Part shown: positions 1-10,110 of the stretch, one piece after another
Position numbering within the stretch: position 1 is the stretch's first letter
How the letters are laid out: each line of letters opens with the position of its first letter
Assembly (NCBI GenBank): GCA_028023455.1
Contig: JAQFVV010006336.1
Coordinates: 2,432,224-2,496,223, forward strand
Source: Epiperipatus broadwayi
Taxonomy: Eukaryota; Onychophora; Udeonychophora; Euonychophora; Peripatidae
Length of the DNA stretch: 64,000 nt
Reading direction: 5' to 3'
Notes under the pieces: generated by a model
The model's input: only the letters and a program-made list of their open reading frames with translations
The model's database searches: none
Told to the model about the DNA's origin: nothing
Made by a program: the position numbers and the translations under genes

Positions 1-16
1 ATTTTAAACATACCTA

Positions 17-47
<31 letters not shown>

Positions 48-73
48 GATAGGTATATATATATATATGACTT

Positions 74-111
<38 letters not shown>

Positions 112-343
112 TCAAAGTTAATTATTTGAATTCTTTTTTCTTTTAATAATATAAATGGAATAACAGTGTTAGTATAATTATAAATATGATCCAAAATAAA
201 TTACAGGATTTATTCAGGATAGTAAAAAAAATGTTTAAAAAATGTGTTTTTAGAATAATAATAAAAGCAAATGTTAGTAAAATAAATAATTAGGTGGGTC
301 AGACTGTGAAACAGCAAATCTGAATCAGATTTACCATTTCACA
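1..343 (-). repeat. Partial LTR of element A, cut by the window edge
   Basis: This stretch is repeated almost base for base at about 17545-17863, including the (TA)n hairpin near its left end and the shared TTATTTGAATTC and AATAACAGTGTTA blocks. On the minus strand it would begin TGTGAAATGG (position 343), immediately after a purine-rich GAAGTGGGGAAG tract (344-356 region) that looks like a polypurine tract. That placement makes it the 3' LTR of the minus-strand Gypsy remnant to its right. Its other end lies outside the window. The LTR assignment is an inference from repetition plus the purine tract; the two-copy repeat itself is directly seen. Confidence 0.6.
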
Positions 344-681
344 CTTCCCCACTTCACAAAAAAATATCCATACATATATATTTTTTTAACACATACAAAA
401 AATTTCTAAAACTTCATAGGTCACAGAGTCCCAACCAGATATTTCTCACACTACCTACTCTATGGTGAAAATCTGAAATGCCCTATTTGTTTGAATTAGG
501 CATTTCTTCTAAACCTATATACATGCCAAATTCTTTTCCATCTATTAATCCATTTACAAATTCATGTTATTCACAAAATATCAATTTGGATTAAATACTT
601 TGTTCTATCTCACTGGATCTGGTGGGACCTAAGGCTTTAACTGCCTGGCATTAACAGTTCCTCTATTTCCTTATTCTCCTT

Positions 682-1760
682 CTAATAAAACACATTCTCC
701 TGACATTTTATTTGGATGTTGTAAGGACCATGATAAAATGGGAATAATTTTTTGAATTCTTTCTTGGTCACATTACTTGGTTTTGGTGCTCTAAGCCACA
801 CCATATCCCCTTCTTGAAATTTCTGTGGTGAATTGTGATATCTTTTCATTCTTACCCAGGCCATCCATTCCATACAAGCACAGGCCTCCTTTTGGTCCTC
901 TTCAGGGTGGATAACCAGATCTTCTTTTGGCTGAATTTTACCAAATATTTCAGGGCTTAGTTTTTTATAGTGGAGAGCTTTTTTGGTGAGAATCCAGTAG
1001 ACTCATTCAAGGTATGGTTGATGTACCCCACAATACTATCAGTTCTCCTTACCCATGCCTGATAATCATGAGATGTGTATGTGTGGAAGAGCCTGTTAAT
1101 TTCTCTCATGACCCTTTCACACGGATTAGCTTGAGGGCTTTTTAACAAATGTTAACCGGTGATGTAGGCCTTGTTACTCAATCCATCTAGTCCACTCCTT
1201 TGAAGTAAATGAAGTCATGTGGTCCTATAGGATTACTTCTGGCATTTCTACTTCCAGAAATTGCTTTTGTTGGAGCACACGAATAGCATTTCTCGAATCT
1301 GCAGCTCTTATGGGATATGCTCATACATACTTTGAAAATACATCATAGGTAATGAGCAAGTACCAAAACTGTTGAAATGATGGCAATGGTCCATAGTGGT
1401 CCATGGCAAGCATTTAATTTGTTTTGTTACAGTAAAGGGATGGAGGGTCCTACATAGGACCTGTTTGGGTGTTTATTGTGAACACAATTGGTGAACCTCC
1501 TGAGGACGAGAAGGATTTGAGAATGTAGACTGTGCCAATAGAACTGTTGCCTAATAGGTTCTTCAGTTTCTGAGGCCCATAGTGCCAATATTCTCATGCA
1601 CATGTTGTATGATTTTTGTCCTCAATTCTATGGGAATTTATTCTTTTCCATGGGCTATCTCAGTCCTTTGTTTTAATTTTTGTTTTAATTTTTACTTCTC
1701 TCATGCAGATTTTTTTTCAGCTCAGAGATTATTTGTCCATATTGCTTTTCAGCTTGTTGC
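682..1760 (-). pseudogene. Integrase remnant of element A
   Basis: Minus-strand frames give an integrase tail. At 957-1148 the block PQANPCERVMREINRLF contains the Glu of the D,D,E triad, in the same context as the element B integrase (PESNACERVMREL). At 682-873 a C-terminal module contains LFPFYHGPYNI, the GPY/F-type motif of Gypsy integrases, which is thought to help strand joining. The catalytic Asp regions between about 1200 and 1760 are only recognisable in fragments and are full of stops. The enzyme would insert element cDNA into chromosomes; this copy cannot encode a working protein. Confidence 0.75.
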
Positions 1761-1859
1761 CAATATCCTAAGTTCTGCAGTTCATTTTCAATAGTAGTTT
1801 CCTTTCAGGTTACCATAATCTGGGCAGTTTGATCATGCTGTTCAGGGTTCTGAGGGTTC

Positions 1860-2400
1860 ATCAGTATTGGGTGATGGCTTAAATGTCAGCCACCACATTT
1901 TCTGGTCCTGGGCAGTAGACTACACTATACCTGAATTTCTGTAGTGTCAAACTTCAACAAATGATCCAGCATTTGTGAGGAAACTCTTGTTTAAAAATTC
2001 CAAGTGCCTATGGTTGGTAATTATGATTACTTGAGACACCAAAAAGAATTGCTTGAATTTTAACAAGCCCACACAATAGTGAGTGTTTTCTGTTCCATTG
2101 TGGTATAGTTCATCTCAGCTCCTTTTAAGTTCACCTCAGCCCCTTTTAAAGTTTGGCTGATAAAATAGAGAACTTGGTATTATCCCCTTTCACCCACTTG
2201 AAATAACACAGTGCCTAGACCCTTCTTACTACTGTTGGTTTGGACATAGAATGGGCAGTTAAAATCTGGGTGGTGGAGCATTACGACCTGTAAAAACTTA
2301 TTTTTGATTACTTGAAGGCCCTGATCATGAGTGGTGGTCCATTTCCACCTCTTATTTTTTAAGTAAAAGGTTGATAAATGAGTTGTTTCCAATGCAAACC
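1860..2400 (-). pseudogene. RNase H remnant of element A
   Basis: The frame at 2180-2392 (minus) reads through the RT connection segment into FYVQTNSSKKGLGTVLFQ, which is the first strand of a Gypsy RNase H. The first catalytic Asp (TDSS in element B) is Asn here. Further down, around 1890-1950, a block like QKFRYSVVYCPG matches the end of the element B RNase H domain. RNase H removes the RNA strand during reverse transcription. With a replaced catalytic residue and several stops this copy is inactive. Confidence 0.75.
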
Positions 2401-2569
2401 CAGGGTAGAATTTATGATAGAAATTAGATAACCCCAGGAAAGATTACACTTGCTTGCGGGTGGTTGGGGTTGGGAATTTCTCAATAGCTTCTATTTTTTC
2501 AGGGTGAGGTTTTCCTCCTTCTGTGCTAATGATGTGACCCAACAATAAGATTTCTTTCAGGGCAAAGTG

Positions 2570-3240
2570 ACTTTTTACTTAATGTGTTCCTCCATGTCCT
2601 TTGAAGCTATTACAATATCGTCAACATAGCAGACCAACTGGTCTTGCAATTCCTCCAAGAGTACTTGTTTCAGGCAGTGCATCAATCCTACACAACTGTT
2701 TATAAGGCTGAAAGGTACCCTCTTGAATACATGGCTTTGGCCATTATACCAAAAAGCAGTATATTTTCGATCTCTTGGATCAAGGACCATCTGCCAATAA
2801 TTTGCAGTTAAATCCAGTGGAAAAATAGTCTTTCCAGCCAGATGAACAAAAACTTCTTTGATAGGTGGGGGAAGTCTCTCTCTGGTATGGTCATGCTGTT
2901 CAATTTATGAGCATCAAGGCAAAAATGAAGGTCATCACTCCTTTTTCTTATGACCACTAAAGGATTATTGTATGGGGATGGTCTCCATTCAATGATTCCC
3001 CATTCCATCATACGTTTAATTTGACTCTCCACCTTTTCTTGGTATTGGAAGGGAATTGGGTAGGTTTTGAATTGGGCATATGATTCCTTTTTTAATCTAA
3101 TGTAGTGGGTATAACCTTTGACTTGACCTGGGACTTGGGGGAAAATACCTTGGAATAGTTTTCTAACATTTCTTTAATTTGGTTCCTGTCTCTGGGATTG
3201 GCAATCACCACTCTTGTACCTTTGTCAAGATCAATGCTGA
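2570..3240 (-). pseudogene. Reverse transcriptase remnant of element A
   Basis: Two adjacent minus-strand frames together cover the RT palm. At 2808-3032 the block QIKRMMEWGIIEWRPSPYNN and the later LDAHKLNSMT are RT motif 1/2 regions. At 2575-2790 FKRVPFSLINS is the conserved PFGL-like motif and CYVDDIVIAS is the catalytic YxDD box with both Asp residues present. Frameshifts and stops separate the pieces. It is the Gypsy type of RT (closest by eye to element B in this window). Confidence 0.85.
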
Positions 3241-3299
3241 GTCAACTGGTTGAAAGATACAGCTACAGTTATCCACATGATTCTCCTGGGTGTCCTGAA

Positions 3300-3640
3300 A
3301 TTTCATGGCCTCCTGCTTTATGTAACAGGTCCTTCAGGAGTAATCAATGATGCCTTCATGTTGTTTTAAAAAATCTGATCCCAACACCATGTCATAAATG
3401 AGTCCATCCATGACTAAAAAAGCATGTCCTAAAGATATTTGATTTATTCTCACTTCCAACAATATTTGGTAATTTTCACTCATTTATTTACTTCCATTTA
3501 CCAGAGTTAGACCAATGGGCCATGTTGGGAGATTCATGAATTCTTTTAATCTCTTCATGTTTTCAAACCAAGCTTTTGATATCAGGGATACTTGGCTTCC
3601 TGATTCCATTAATGCTTGCACTCTCTCGGTCTTGACTATT
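3300..3640 (-). pseudogene. Aspartic protease remnant of element A
   Basis: Minus-strand translation around 3480-3625 gives ALMESGSQVSLIS, the position of the catalytic D-S/T-G loop in retroelement proteases (element B has LIDSGSQMSLIS). The catalytic Asp is replaced by Glu at 3601-3606. The C-terminal half near 3330-3400 contains LGSDFLKQHEG, which matches IVGTDFLHQHK in element B. The enzyme would process Gag-Pol; this one has lost its catalytic residue and is broken by stops. Confidence 0.7.
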
Positions 3641-3844
3641 ATCTGCACAATTGAAAAAGAGATTTCCCATGCTATTGTTCCTGGATTTATCTCCTTTGTG
3701 GATCATTGTGGTTCTTGGATTTTCCTCAGTTATTTCTATTTTTATGTTTACTTTGACCCTTTTGTTCCACTCCTGGGTCTTTATCACTAACAGAGGTTTA
3801 AAATCTTCCCATCTCGGGGGTGGTGTTAATTTGGCAGCTTAACA

Positions 3845-4587
3845 TCATCCTTTCGATCCATATAGGCATAATGTTCTTTATAATGCATATAATGCGTGCA
3901 TCAGAGTATGTGAAGGTGGTTAGGGTTTGAAACTTTGTCACTTGTTTAAAAAAAATTGGGTGAAAGTTTCTTGCTGGATACCTTGATATTTTTTGGCCAT
4001 CAAAGTCTGAATCATATCTTCTTGGTGCTCATCACTCCAAAATTGCCTTATCACAGCTTGTTCATATTCATTGAAGTTTTTGGGTTTCTGTGCTAATAAC
4101 CTTCACTAATCTTTCACAGTGTTTTTTAAATAATGGCTCACAACAGCCACTTCCTCAGCCTCATCCATTATGTGAACATGGAACAGTTTCCTCAGGCTTT
4201 CTATGTGCTTTATTGGATTACCTCCAGGCTCACCTTGGAACTCCTGTAAATAGGTCAGTTGGGATATCAATGATGGTCCCTGTGAGCCACTTGAAGGGCT
4301 TTGAACTTTATTGTTGGTGGTCTTCTCATTAGCCTCTGCTTCTATGCAGGCTATTCTTTGATCAAGGGCTTCTTGATCTTTTGCATTGTTCTCTCAATTT
4401 CGTATCTCATTGTTGCCATAATACTGTTCATCATCATCTTTGAATTTTCCATCATTATGGACATCATCTCAGACATCATCTTCTCTTCTGCATTTTCCTG
4501 TTGCTCATCCACTGCTCCTCTTTTGTGCATTCCATCTAAAACAGAAAATCTTTGTAAAAAAATATTAATTTTCTTTGTACACTTCAC
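3845..4587 (-). pseudogene. gag remnant of element A
   Basis: The first 79 codons are open (4351-4587, minus, Met start at 4587) and encode a Met-rich amphipathic stretch (EEKMMSEMMSIMMENSKMMM) resembling the N-terminus of the gag-like ORF in element C. Continuing left, frames contain LQEFQGEPGGNPIKHIESLRKLF, cut here to its typical Gypsy capsid flavour (LxxF.G...NPxxHxxSLxKLF). Stops and frameshifts follow. Gag would form the virus-like particle. I chose 4587 because it is the only long open start near the expected 5' end. Confidence 0.6.
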
Positions 4588-4691
4588 TTAAAACTTGAAA
4601 TTTTTCTTCATCTAGAAAAAAAACAGTTTAAACTTTGATTCTGAAACTATTCTTTTTTTTTCTTTAAAATTTATTGTGGGATAAACAAAGC

Positions 4692-4697
<6 letters not shown>

Positions 4698-4759
<62 letters not shown>

Positions 4760-4793
4760 ATATAAATAAAAAAAATATATATATATATATATA
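4698..4793. repeat. (TA)n tract between elements A and B
   Basis: Alternating TA runs (about 4698-4753 and 4776-4793) split by an A-rich segment. The tract abuts the first detectable base of the element B 5' LTR and replaces the first roughly 75 bp expected for that LTR (see the polypurine tract entry at 11493-11507). Confidence 0.9.
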
Positions 4794-4794
4794 T

Positions 4795-6740
4795 TGAGCC
4801 GGATTGATTTCCGATTCAATGGTTTTATTGCTAAAATTAAAAAGGGAAAACAACTTCATTTTCATTAAATGTCTAATGCTAATTTTTTTTTTTTATTATT
4901 TCAAAATACATACGCATTTATATTTTTGCATATATATTTTCGCATTTATATTTTAAAATAGATTATTTAATGTTTATAAAATTGATTTAGAAAAGTTTAC
5001 TTTCACTACTTTGTTTATAAAATTGATTTAAAAATACTTTACTTTCACCACCTGTTTTAATGAAAAAGCTAGCTAATTATATATTCCTGTTGCTTTTATT
5101 TGTAATCATTTTTAAAGTTAATTCTAAAAGTCTAAAAGCGGAGATTTAGTTTTGTATTTGTTATTTTGGATACAATAATCCCTGGTTGGAATTCTTAAAT
5201 TAGATTGAGCGGGAAATTAATATTTGCTCTGCAGGAGATATAGAATTAGAGACTAATGAAAGTTTTTTGTGGGAAATATAGTGAGGCAAGGATAGCCCAC
5301 CAATTTTAGGAGAGAGAAGAGAAGCTTTATTAGATACACACTTGGATTATGTCCTGCAAAGAGATACCATTGTGAATAGCTGTTCGGATGTTTAATTCCT
5401 ACTAAAAACTTAAATAATTATTGACAAACTTCGTTGCTGTGTAAGATGTCAAAATCCACCGCTGTGAGTTTTGCCATCATTAGAATGTCTGGCTAATTTA
5501 AACAAAAGATGACCCATGCTTACCAGTTCTTCTTCAGCCATTCCATGAACCTCTAAAATAAAAACTGTCTCTACCTTTCCGCTGTCAAAGGACCTGAAAG
5601 ATGAACTATTATCAAAAGTGCACACTCGTTACTAAATCACTAGAACTCTGCCTTACCGTAAGGTAAACTTTTTCCTATTCTAGCCAGGGTAAATAAATTG
5701 CGTTTAATTAAATCTCCACTCAATCTAATGATAAATATGTTTTAAAATGGCATTGATTTTTTTTTTAATTTTTTATTATCTGTATGTACTCTTTTCTAGT
5801 ATTTAAAGTGTCTCTTGGAATCTTAGTTTTACGATTCCAAGTTTGTTTGCAATTTTTGTTTATCAGAGTAGGAGATTGTATTTTATATGTTTAATATATA
5901 CCTGATTATTTTGATAACTATTACAAAATGCATTGGCAGTTTTCATAGTCTTTATTTATTCACCTGCCCTTAGTTGTAAAATAAGGAATCTTTAAGCATG
6001 TTTCGTTTGCACTTTTTGTGCAAACAACAAAATCTTTTTGCTGGCTATTTGTTAAGTTATTTCTTCGGGTTGTCTGAAAGTAGTCATTTCTTTCTGGATT
6101 ATGTAAGATCATAATCAAATATCTTTTGCTGTCTTGTCAGTGAGATCAACCACATTTACTTTGAATGTAGTATTACACACATTAGTCCTGCGGCGTTTTA
6201 ACGACAGTAATTAGAATATTACTGCTCGGACATTCGCGCTGGTTACGTTGATTTCCGGCGGGACAGTAACTTTTATTATCCCTGATTCAGGAAGCTAGGG
6301 CTGTTGTTTGTTTTTGTAATTTTACAACTGGACAGCACGAAGATATTATCGTAACCATTTCTTATGTTTTAAGTGAAAGAATTTTATTGCCAAAATGTTT
6401 AAAGCCTTCATATTTGTCATACTCTTGTGCACTCTCTGGTAAATATACATATGTTAACATAAATAACTTTTATATTTGTGGCTAGATGTCTTTACTATAT
6501 TGTCTAACTTATAAAATTAATAAATTGTTTAAATTTATTTGGCTGACATTTTCTTTGTGCTTTGATTTCTCAGCTGTCTAAATAATATTTAAGATATATT
6601 GTTCCTCCCTGAGTGTAGTTTGGTGCCTTTTGATTTGCATATCCTTTCCACCCTAAAATAAATGTCTAGTTCCTATTTTCGGACTAGTGGCACCCCCAGG
6701 GTCAGTATATGGAAATCTCAAAAATCTTTTTTTCGTTACA
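4795..6740 (+). repeat. 5' LTR of element B
   Basis: Begins in the shared TTGAGCC(G/A)GATTGATTTC and ends CGTTACA; the mate at 11583-13520 aligns along its whole length with scattered substitutions and small indels. The end CA is canonical. The expected start (complement of the TTACA end, i.e. TGTAA...) is missing here and appears to have been replaced by the (TA)n tract on the left. No obvious TATA box was picked out. Confidence 0.9.
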
Positions 6741-6754
6741 TATATAGTAATTTT

Positions 6755-6772
6755 TGGTGCATCATCGTTGAG
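6755..6772 (+). other. Candidate primer binding site of element B
   Basis: TGGTGCATCATCGTTGAG begins 14 bases after the end of the 5' LTR. A primer site starts with TGG, complementary to the CCA end of a tRNA. The first nine bases (TGGTGCATC) would pair with a tRNA ending GATGCACCA, which suits some animal tRNA-Gly species, but the match weakens after that. The spacing is larger than usual, so this is a moderate call. Confidence 0.5.
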
Positions 6773-6916
6773 CTTCCGAGTTTTCAAACCCATGTGAGAT
6801 TTTGTTTAGACGGTTGAGAAAGATTTCAGGTGTAAGTGGCAAGATCTAGTTGGTAGAGGTTCGATTTTTGTCAATTATTGCATGTATTGTTGGATCAGTT
6901 TGGTAGAATGGGGTTT

Positions 6917-7480
6917 CGTCTTTTTCATATGACAGAAATAAATAAATAATAAATAACATATTTTCTAAAAAAGTCTGTCGGAGTTAATTTTTTGAAGAGT
7001 TAAAGATATATAGTTTATCTTTTTCATATGACAAATAATTAATAACTAGAAAGTAGTGCTGTATTCATTTTTAGATTAATTAAAAAGAAAAAAAGATAAA
7101 AATAGTTTGTTCGTCTTTTCATATGAAATAATTAATAAACAGTAAACATCATTTGCTTTCATAGCTAAAGTTTTATTTTAAAATAGCAAAATGAATATTG
7201 GGATGTCTCTTTCTTGTGACAAATAAAAATTTAAATAGTTTGTTTGTCTTTTCAAATGAAATAATTAATAAACAGTAAACAGCATTTGCTTTCATAGCTA
7301 AATTTTTATTTTAAAATAGCAAAATAAATATTGGTAAATAAAAATAGTTTGTTCGTCTTTTTATATGAAATAATTAATAAACAGTAAACAGCGTTTACTT
7401 TTGTAGCTAAAGTTTTATTTTAAAATAGCAAAATGAATATTGGGATGTCTCTTTCTTGTGACAAATAAAAAGTTAAATAG
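6917..7480 (+). repeat. Tandem repeats in the element B leader
   Basis: Five copies of a core close to CGTCTTTTTCATATGA occur at 6917-6932, 7018-7032, 7112-7126, 7245-7260 and 7354-7368. The last three lie in clear tandem units of about 110-135 bp (7101-7233, 7234-7342, 7343-7480) that also share GAAATAATTAATAAACAGTA and TTATTTTAAAATAGCAAAAT; the middle unit lacks the GATGTCTCTTTCTTGTGA block. They sit between the primer site and gag, a non-coding position. The Drosophila gypsy leader also holds tandem protein-binding repeats (an insulator), so a regulatory role is conceivable but not shown. Confidence 0.8.
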
Positions 7481-7601
7481 CATTTTTCTTTTAGATTGAT
7501 TGGCAAACTTAGTGTTAAATAAATAGTAAGAGGCATTGTTTTCTAAGACTGACAAAAAAAGCAAAAATATATAAATAAATGAGCTGTTAAAGAGTTCTAA
7601 G

Positions 7602-8240
7602 ATGGGAGGGAAAATTTATAAGGAAGTTGAAAATAGGCAAAGTAAACTTAAAGGTACAAGATTGATCCATATAAAAGTTTTCAGGGCAGATAATTGGGAA
7701 AGTCCAGCTGCACATCTTGAAAGCCTTCAACAAGTGTTTCAGTTTCACGAATGGAATGAACAAGGAAAGATTGAAGTGGCTTATAATCATTTGAAGGGTG
7801 TGGCCATAGATTGGTGGCATACTTTAAGTGTATAGCCACAGACATTTGGAAAGTATGGATACACCATCATGCACAGTTTTTGCAGTGAAGAGAAACAATA
7901 TGGCATCTTAAGAAGAGTTTTGCAGCAAGCATATTCCAAAGGGAATGGAAGAACTTATATGCAGTTTTTCTGTAGTCAAGCCATCATACTGAAGTCGTTG
8001 ATGGCATTGTCTTTGCCAGAAAGCAAGATAATCTCAATAATAAAAAACAATATGCCAGTGGCGATACAACAAGCCATGTTGAGTAATTATAAAATGTGTA
8101 TAGAAGAAATAATAACATTATTGACAGAGATTGATTATAGTAGGAATAGAATAGAGAAGGAAAACATACTTGACGGAGATGGGGGAACAGTATCCAATGT
8201 GGTGGTGAATAAAGATGAACCGACATTAGTTGGAGCCAAC
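7602..8240 (+). pseudogene. gag of element B
   Basis: A single frame from Met at 7602 runs 77 codons to a TAG at 7833-7835 and then continues open in the same frame to 8765, so only one stop breaks it. The first part has the Gypsy capsid pattern: AHLESLQQVFQFHEWNEQ then GVAIDWWHTL, the conserved 'A..WW' motif of retrotransposon Gag. The part after the stop is helical and basic with no zinc knuckle that I can see. Gag would form the particle. The stop looks like a simple mutation of a Trp or Gln-type codon in mid-domain. Confidence 0.8.
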
Positions 8241-8765
8241 CAGACTTGTCCCATCATCACTAAAAAAATTGGATCCGTTACAGCACTGACTTTAATTGAT
8301 TCAGGGAGTCAGATGTCCCTCATTTCCAGTCACTTTTATTCACAGTTAAAACAACAAACTCACCTGTATATATTGCCTCTAAAGAGACTGCAAGTTACAT
8401 TGGCTAATGGTAAAAAGGCAAATGTAGAGACAAAGCAGGTTTGGATCCAGCTTCATCTGGGAAACATGGAAGTGGATCAATTCTTTTTGATAATGCCCAG
8501 GTTGATACAAGATGTCATAGTGGGAACAGATTTTCTTCATCAGCATAAATGTGTGCTTGATTATGGTCAATGCATATTTCAGTGTAGAGAACGTATAATG
8601 CCCCTGGAGGGATTAAAAAATTATCAGTCTTTACAAATATACTGTATGCAGTCAGTCTTAGACACCACTGAAGTAAAGAATAAGGTGGAACAGACCATAC
8701 AAAAGGGGACAGAGCAACATCTTTTAACACAGGTATTGATGCAGTACCACACAGTTTTTTTCTAA
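8241..8765 (+). pseudogene. Aspartic protease and RT linker of element B
   Basis: Continues the gag frame with no gag/pol frameshift. LTLIDSGSQMSLIS holds the catalytic Asp (8298-8300) in a D-S-G loop, and IVGTDFLHQHKCVLDYG is the typical C-terminal half (hydrophobic-hydrophobic-G-x-D-F-L). The frame ends LLTQVLMQYHTVFF, the usual lead-in to the RT domain, at a TAA/TAG pair. The protease itself looks intact; it would cleave Gag-Pol. It cannot be made from full-length Gag because of the upstream TAG. Confidence 0.85.
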
Positions 8766-8769
8766 TAGA

Positions 8770-9430
8770 CCTCAGGCTATTGAAGAGTATGTTCATTGTA
8801 TTAAAGTAAAGGAGGAAAACCATTTTCAAAGTCGATCTTATGCCATTCCATTTCAATATAAAACCGAGGTGGATACCCATTCCATTTCAATATAAAGCCG
8901 AGGTGGATAGTCAGATACAACAGATGATTGAATGGGGTGTTATCGGTAAACAAGCATCACATTATATTAACCATTTGGTGGTAGTAAAGAAGAAAGATGG
9001 GGCAGCTAGAATATGTTTGGATGCTTGCCATTTAAATGCTATCACTATTCCTGAAAGAGACATTCCTCCTACAATAACTGAAATTTTGGCTTGATTTCAA
9101 GGGAAAACTGTCTTTAGTACATTTGACTTGACTTTGAGTTATTGGCAGATACCTCTTCATCCCTCCGATTGCCAGTATATGGGGTTTCGGTGTGATGGGT
9201 ATACGTATGTCTTTAAATGGATGCCGTTCGGGTTGATCAACAGTGGATCCGGGTTGTTAAGGTGTTTGGATCAGATATTGTCAGAGAAGGTTAAAATTTT
9301 ATAGTAATGTACATGGATGATGTGGTTATTGCATCCAGAAATATTGAAGAGCACTTGGAACATGTGGAGATATTTTTGACCGAGTGCAGTCAAAAAATAT
9401 CTTGGTCAACTTGCAGAAACGTTAATTAGC
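8770..9430 (+). pseudogene. Reverse transcriptase of element B
   Basis: Spread over three frames. 8770-8878 encodes the fingers start; a 34-bp tandem duplication (8845-8878/8879-8912) then shifts the frame. 8880-9094 carries QMIEWGVIGKQASHYIN, VVKKKDGAARICLD and LNAITIPERD. About 9115-9303 carries FDLTLSYWQIPLHP and WMPFGLINSG. After another shift, YMDDVVIAS (YMDD at 9310-9321) is the catalytic box with both Asp present. This is the Gypsy RT family. Breaks: the duplication, a shift near 9095, one near 9300 and a stop near 9420. Confidence 0.9.
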
Positions 9431-9431
9431 C

Positions 9432-10110
9432 ATGGATGAAGTGGCATTTTTGGGCTTTGTAATTGGGAAGGATGGTATTAAACCCCATCCGGATAAATTA
9501 GCTGCAATTGAGCATTTCCCTAAACCTGCTAACAAATGCCAGGTGAGTTCATTTTTAGGTCTCTGCAACTTTTACCACCGGTTTTATGAAAATTTTGCTG
9601 TAGAATCATCATCCTTAGTCCAGTTATTAAGAAAGGACCAGAAGTGGTTTTGGGGTTCACAACAGGAGCAGGAGTTTTGGCTCATCAGGAAGAATTTTCT
9701 GAAACAAGTAGTTCTGGCTTACCCTGATTTTTCCGAAACATTTTATATTCAAACTGATAGTAGCCGACATGGATTGGGGAGTAGTATTATTCCAAATTGA
9801 TAAGCAGAAACATCACAAGGTATTATATTTTTGTAGAAATAGTCTAAAAGGGGCTGAAAATAATTATACGATTACTGAAAAGGAGGCTCTGGCCATTGTA
9901 AGGGCTTTCGGAATGTTCAAACAATTCTTGCTGGGCTCAAACATCATTGTTATTACTGACCATAAATGTTTGGAATTTCTGAATAATAGTTACCTGACAA
10001 ATGATCAGCTCAATCAGTGGAGCTTGATCTTGCAGAAATTTCAATATAGAGTGGTCTATTGCCCTGGAAAGGATAACATTGTGGCAGAAGTCTTAAGTCG
10101 GCACCCTGTA
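9432..10110 (+). pseudogene. RT thumb and RNase H of element B
   Basis: 9432-9800 reads FLGFVIGKDGIKPHPDKL and SFLGLCNFYHRFYENFA, the thumb/connection pattern seen in all Gypsy elements, then FYIQTDSSRHGLG with the first RNase H Asp. A frameshift near 9775 moves to the next frame (from 9769), which gives ITEKEALAIVRAF (catalytic Glu), VITDHKCLEFL (second Asp) and VVYCPGKDNIVAEVLSRHP (end of domain). All catalytic positions except those at the shift are conserved. Confidence 0.9.

Larger units (their letters stand above)
344..4697 (-). mobile_element. Element A: decayed Ty3/Gypsy internal region
   Basis: Reading the minus strand from about 4590 down to 680 gives the Gypsy order gag, protease, reverse transcriptase, RNase H, integrase, broken by many stops and frameshifts. 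Short pieces match the equivalent parts of element B residue by residue (for example the CERVMRE integrase block and the FYVQTnSS RNase H block). The 5' LTR and primer site that should lie right of 4600 are not visible: the sequence passes into a (TA)n tract and then into element B. It is an old dead copy, probably truncated at its 5' side by recombination or by the insertion of element B. Confidence 0.85.

Noticed and set aside
3515-3842. Plus-strand open frames with apparent membrane segments
   Set aside because: Antisense to the protease/gag region of element A.
4301-4591. 96-codon plus-strand open frame with hydrophobic stretches
   Set aside because: Antisense of the Met-rich element A gag; hydrophobicity is a mirror of the sense codons.
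8515-8880. 121-codon minus-strand open frame
   Set aside because: Antisense shadow of the protease region in element B.
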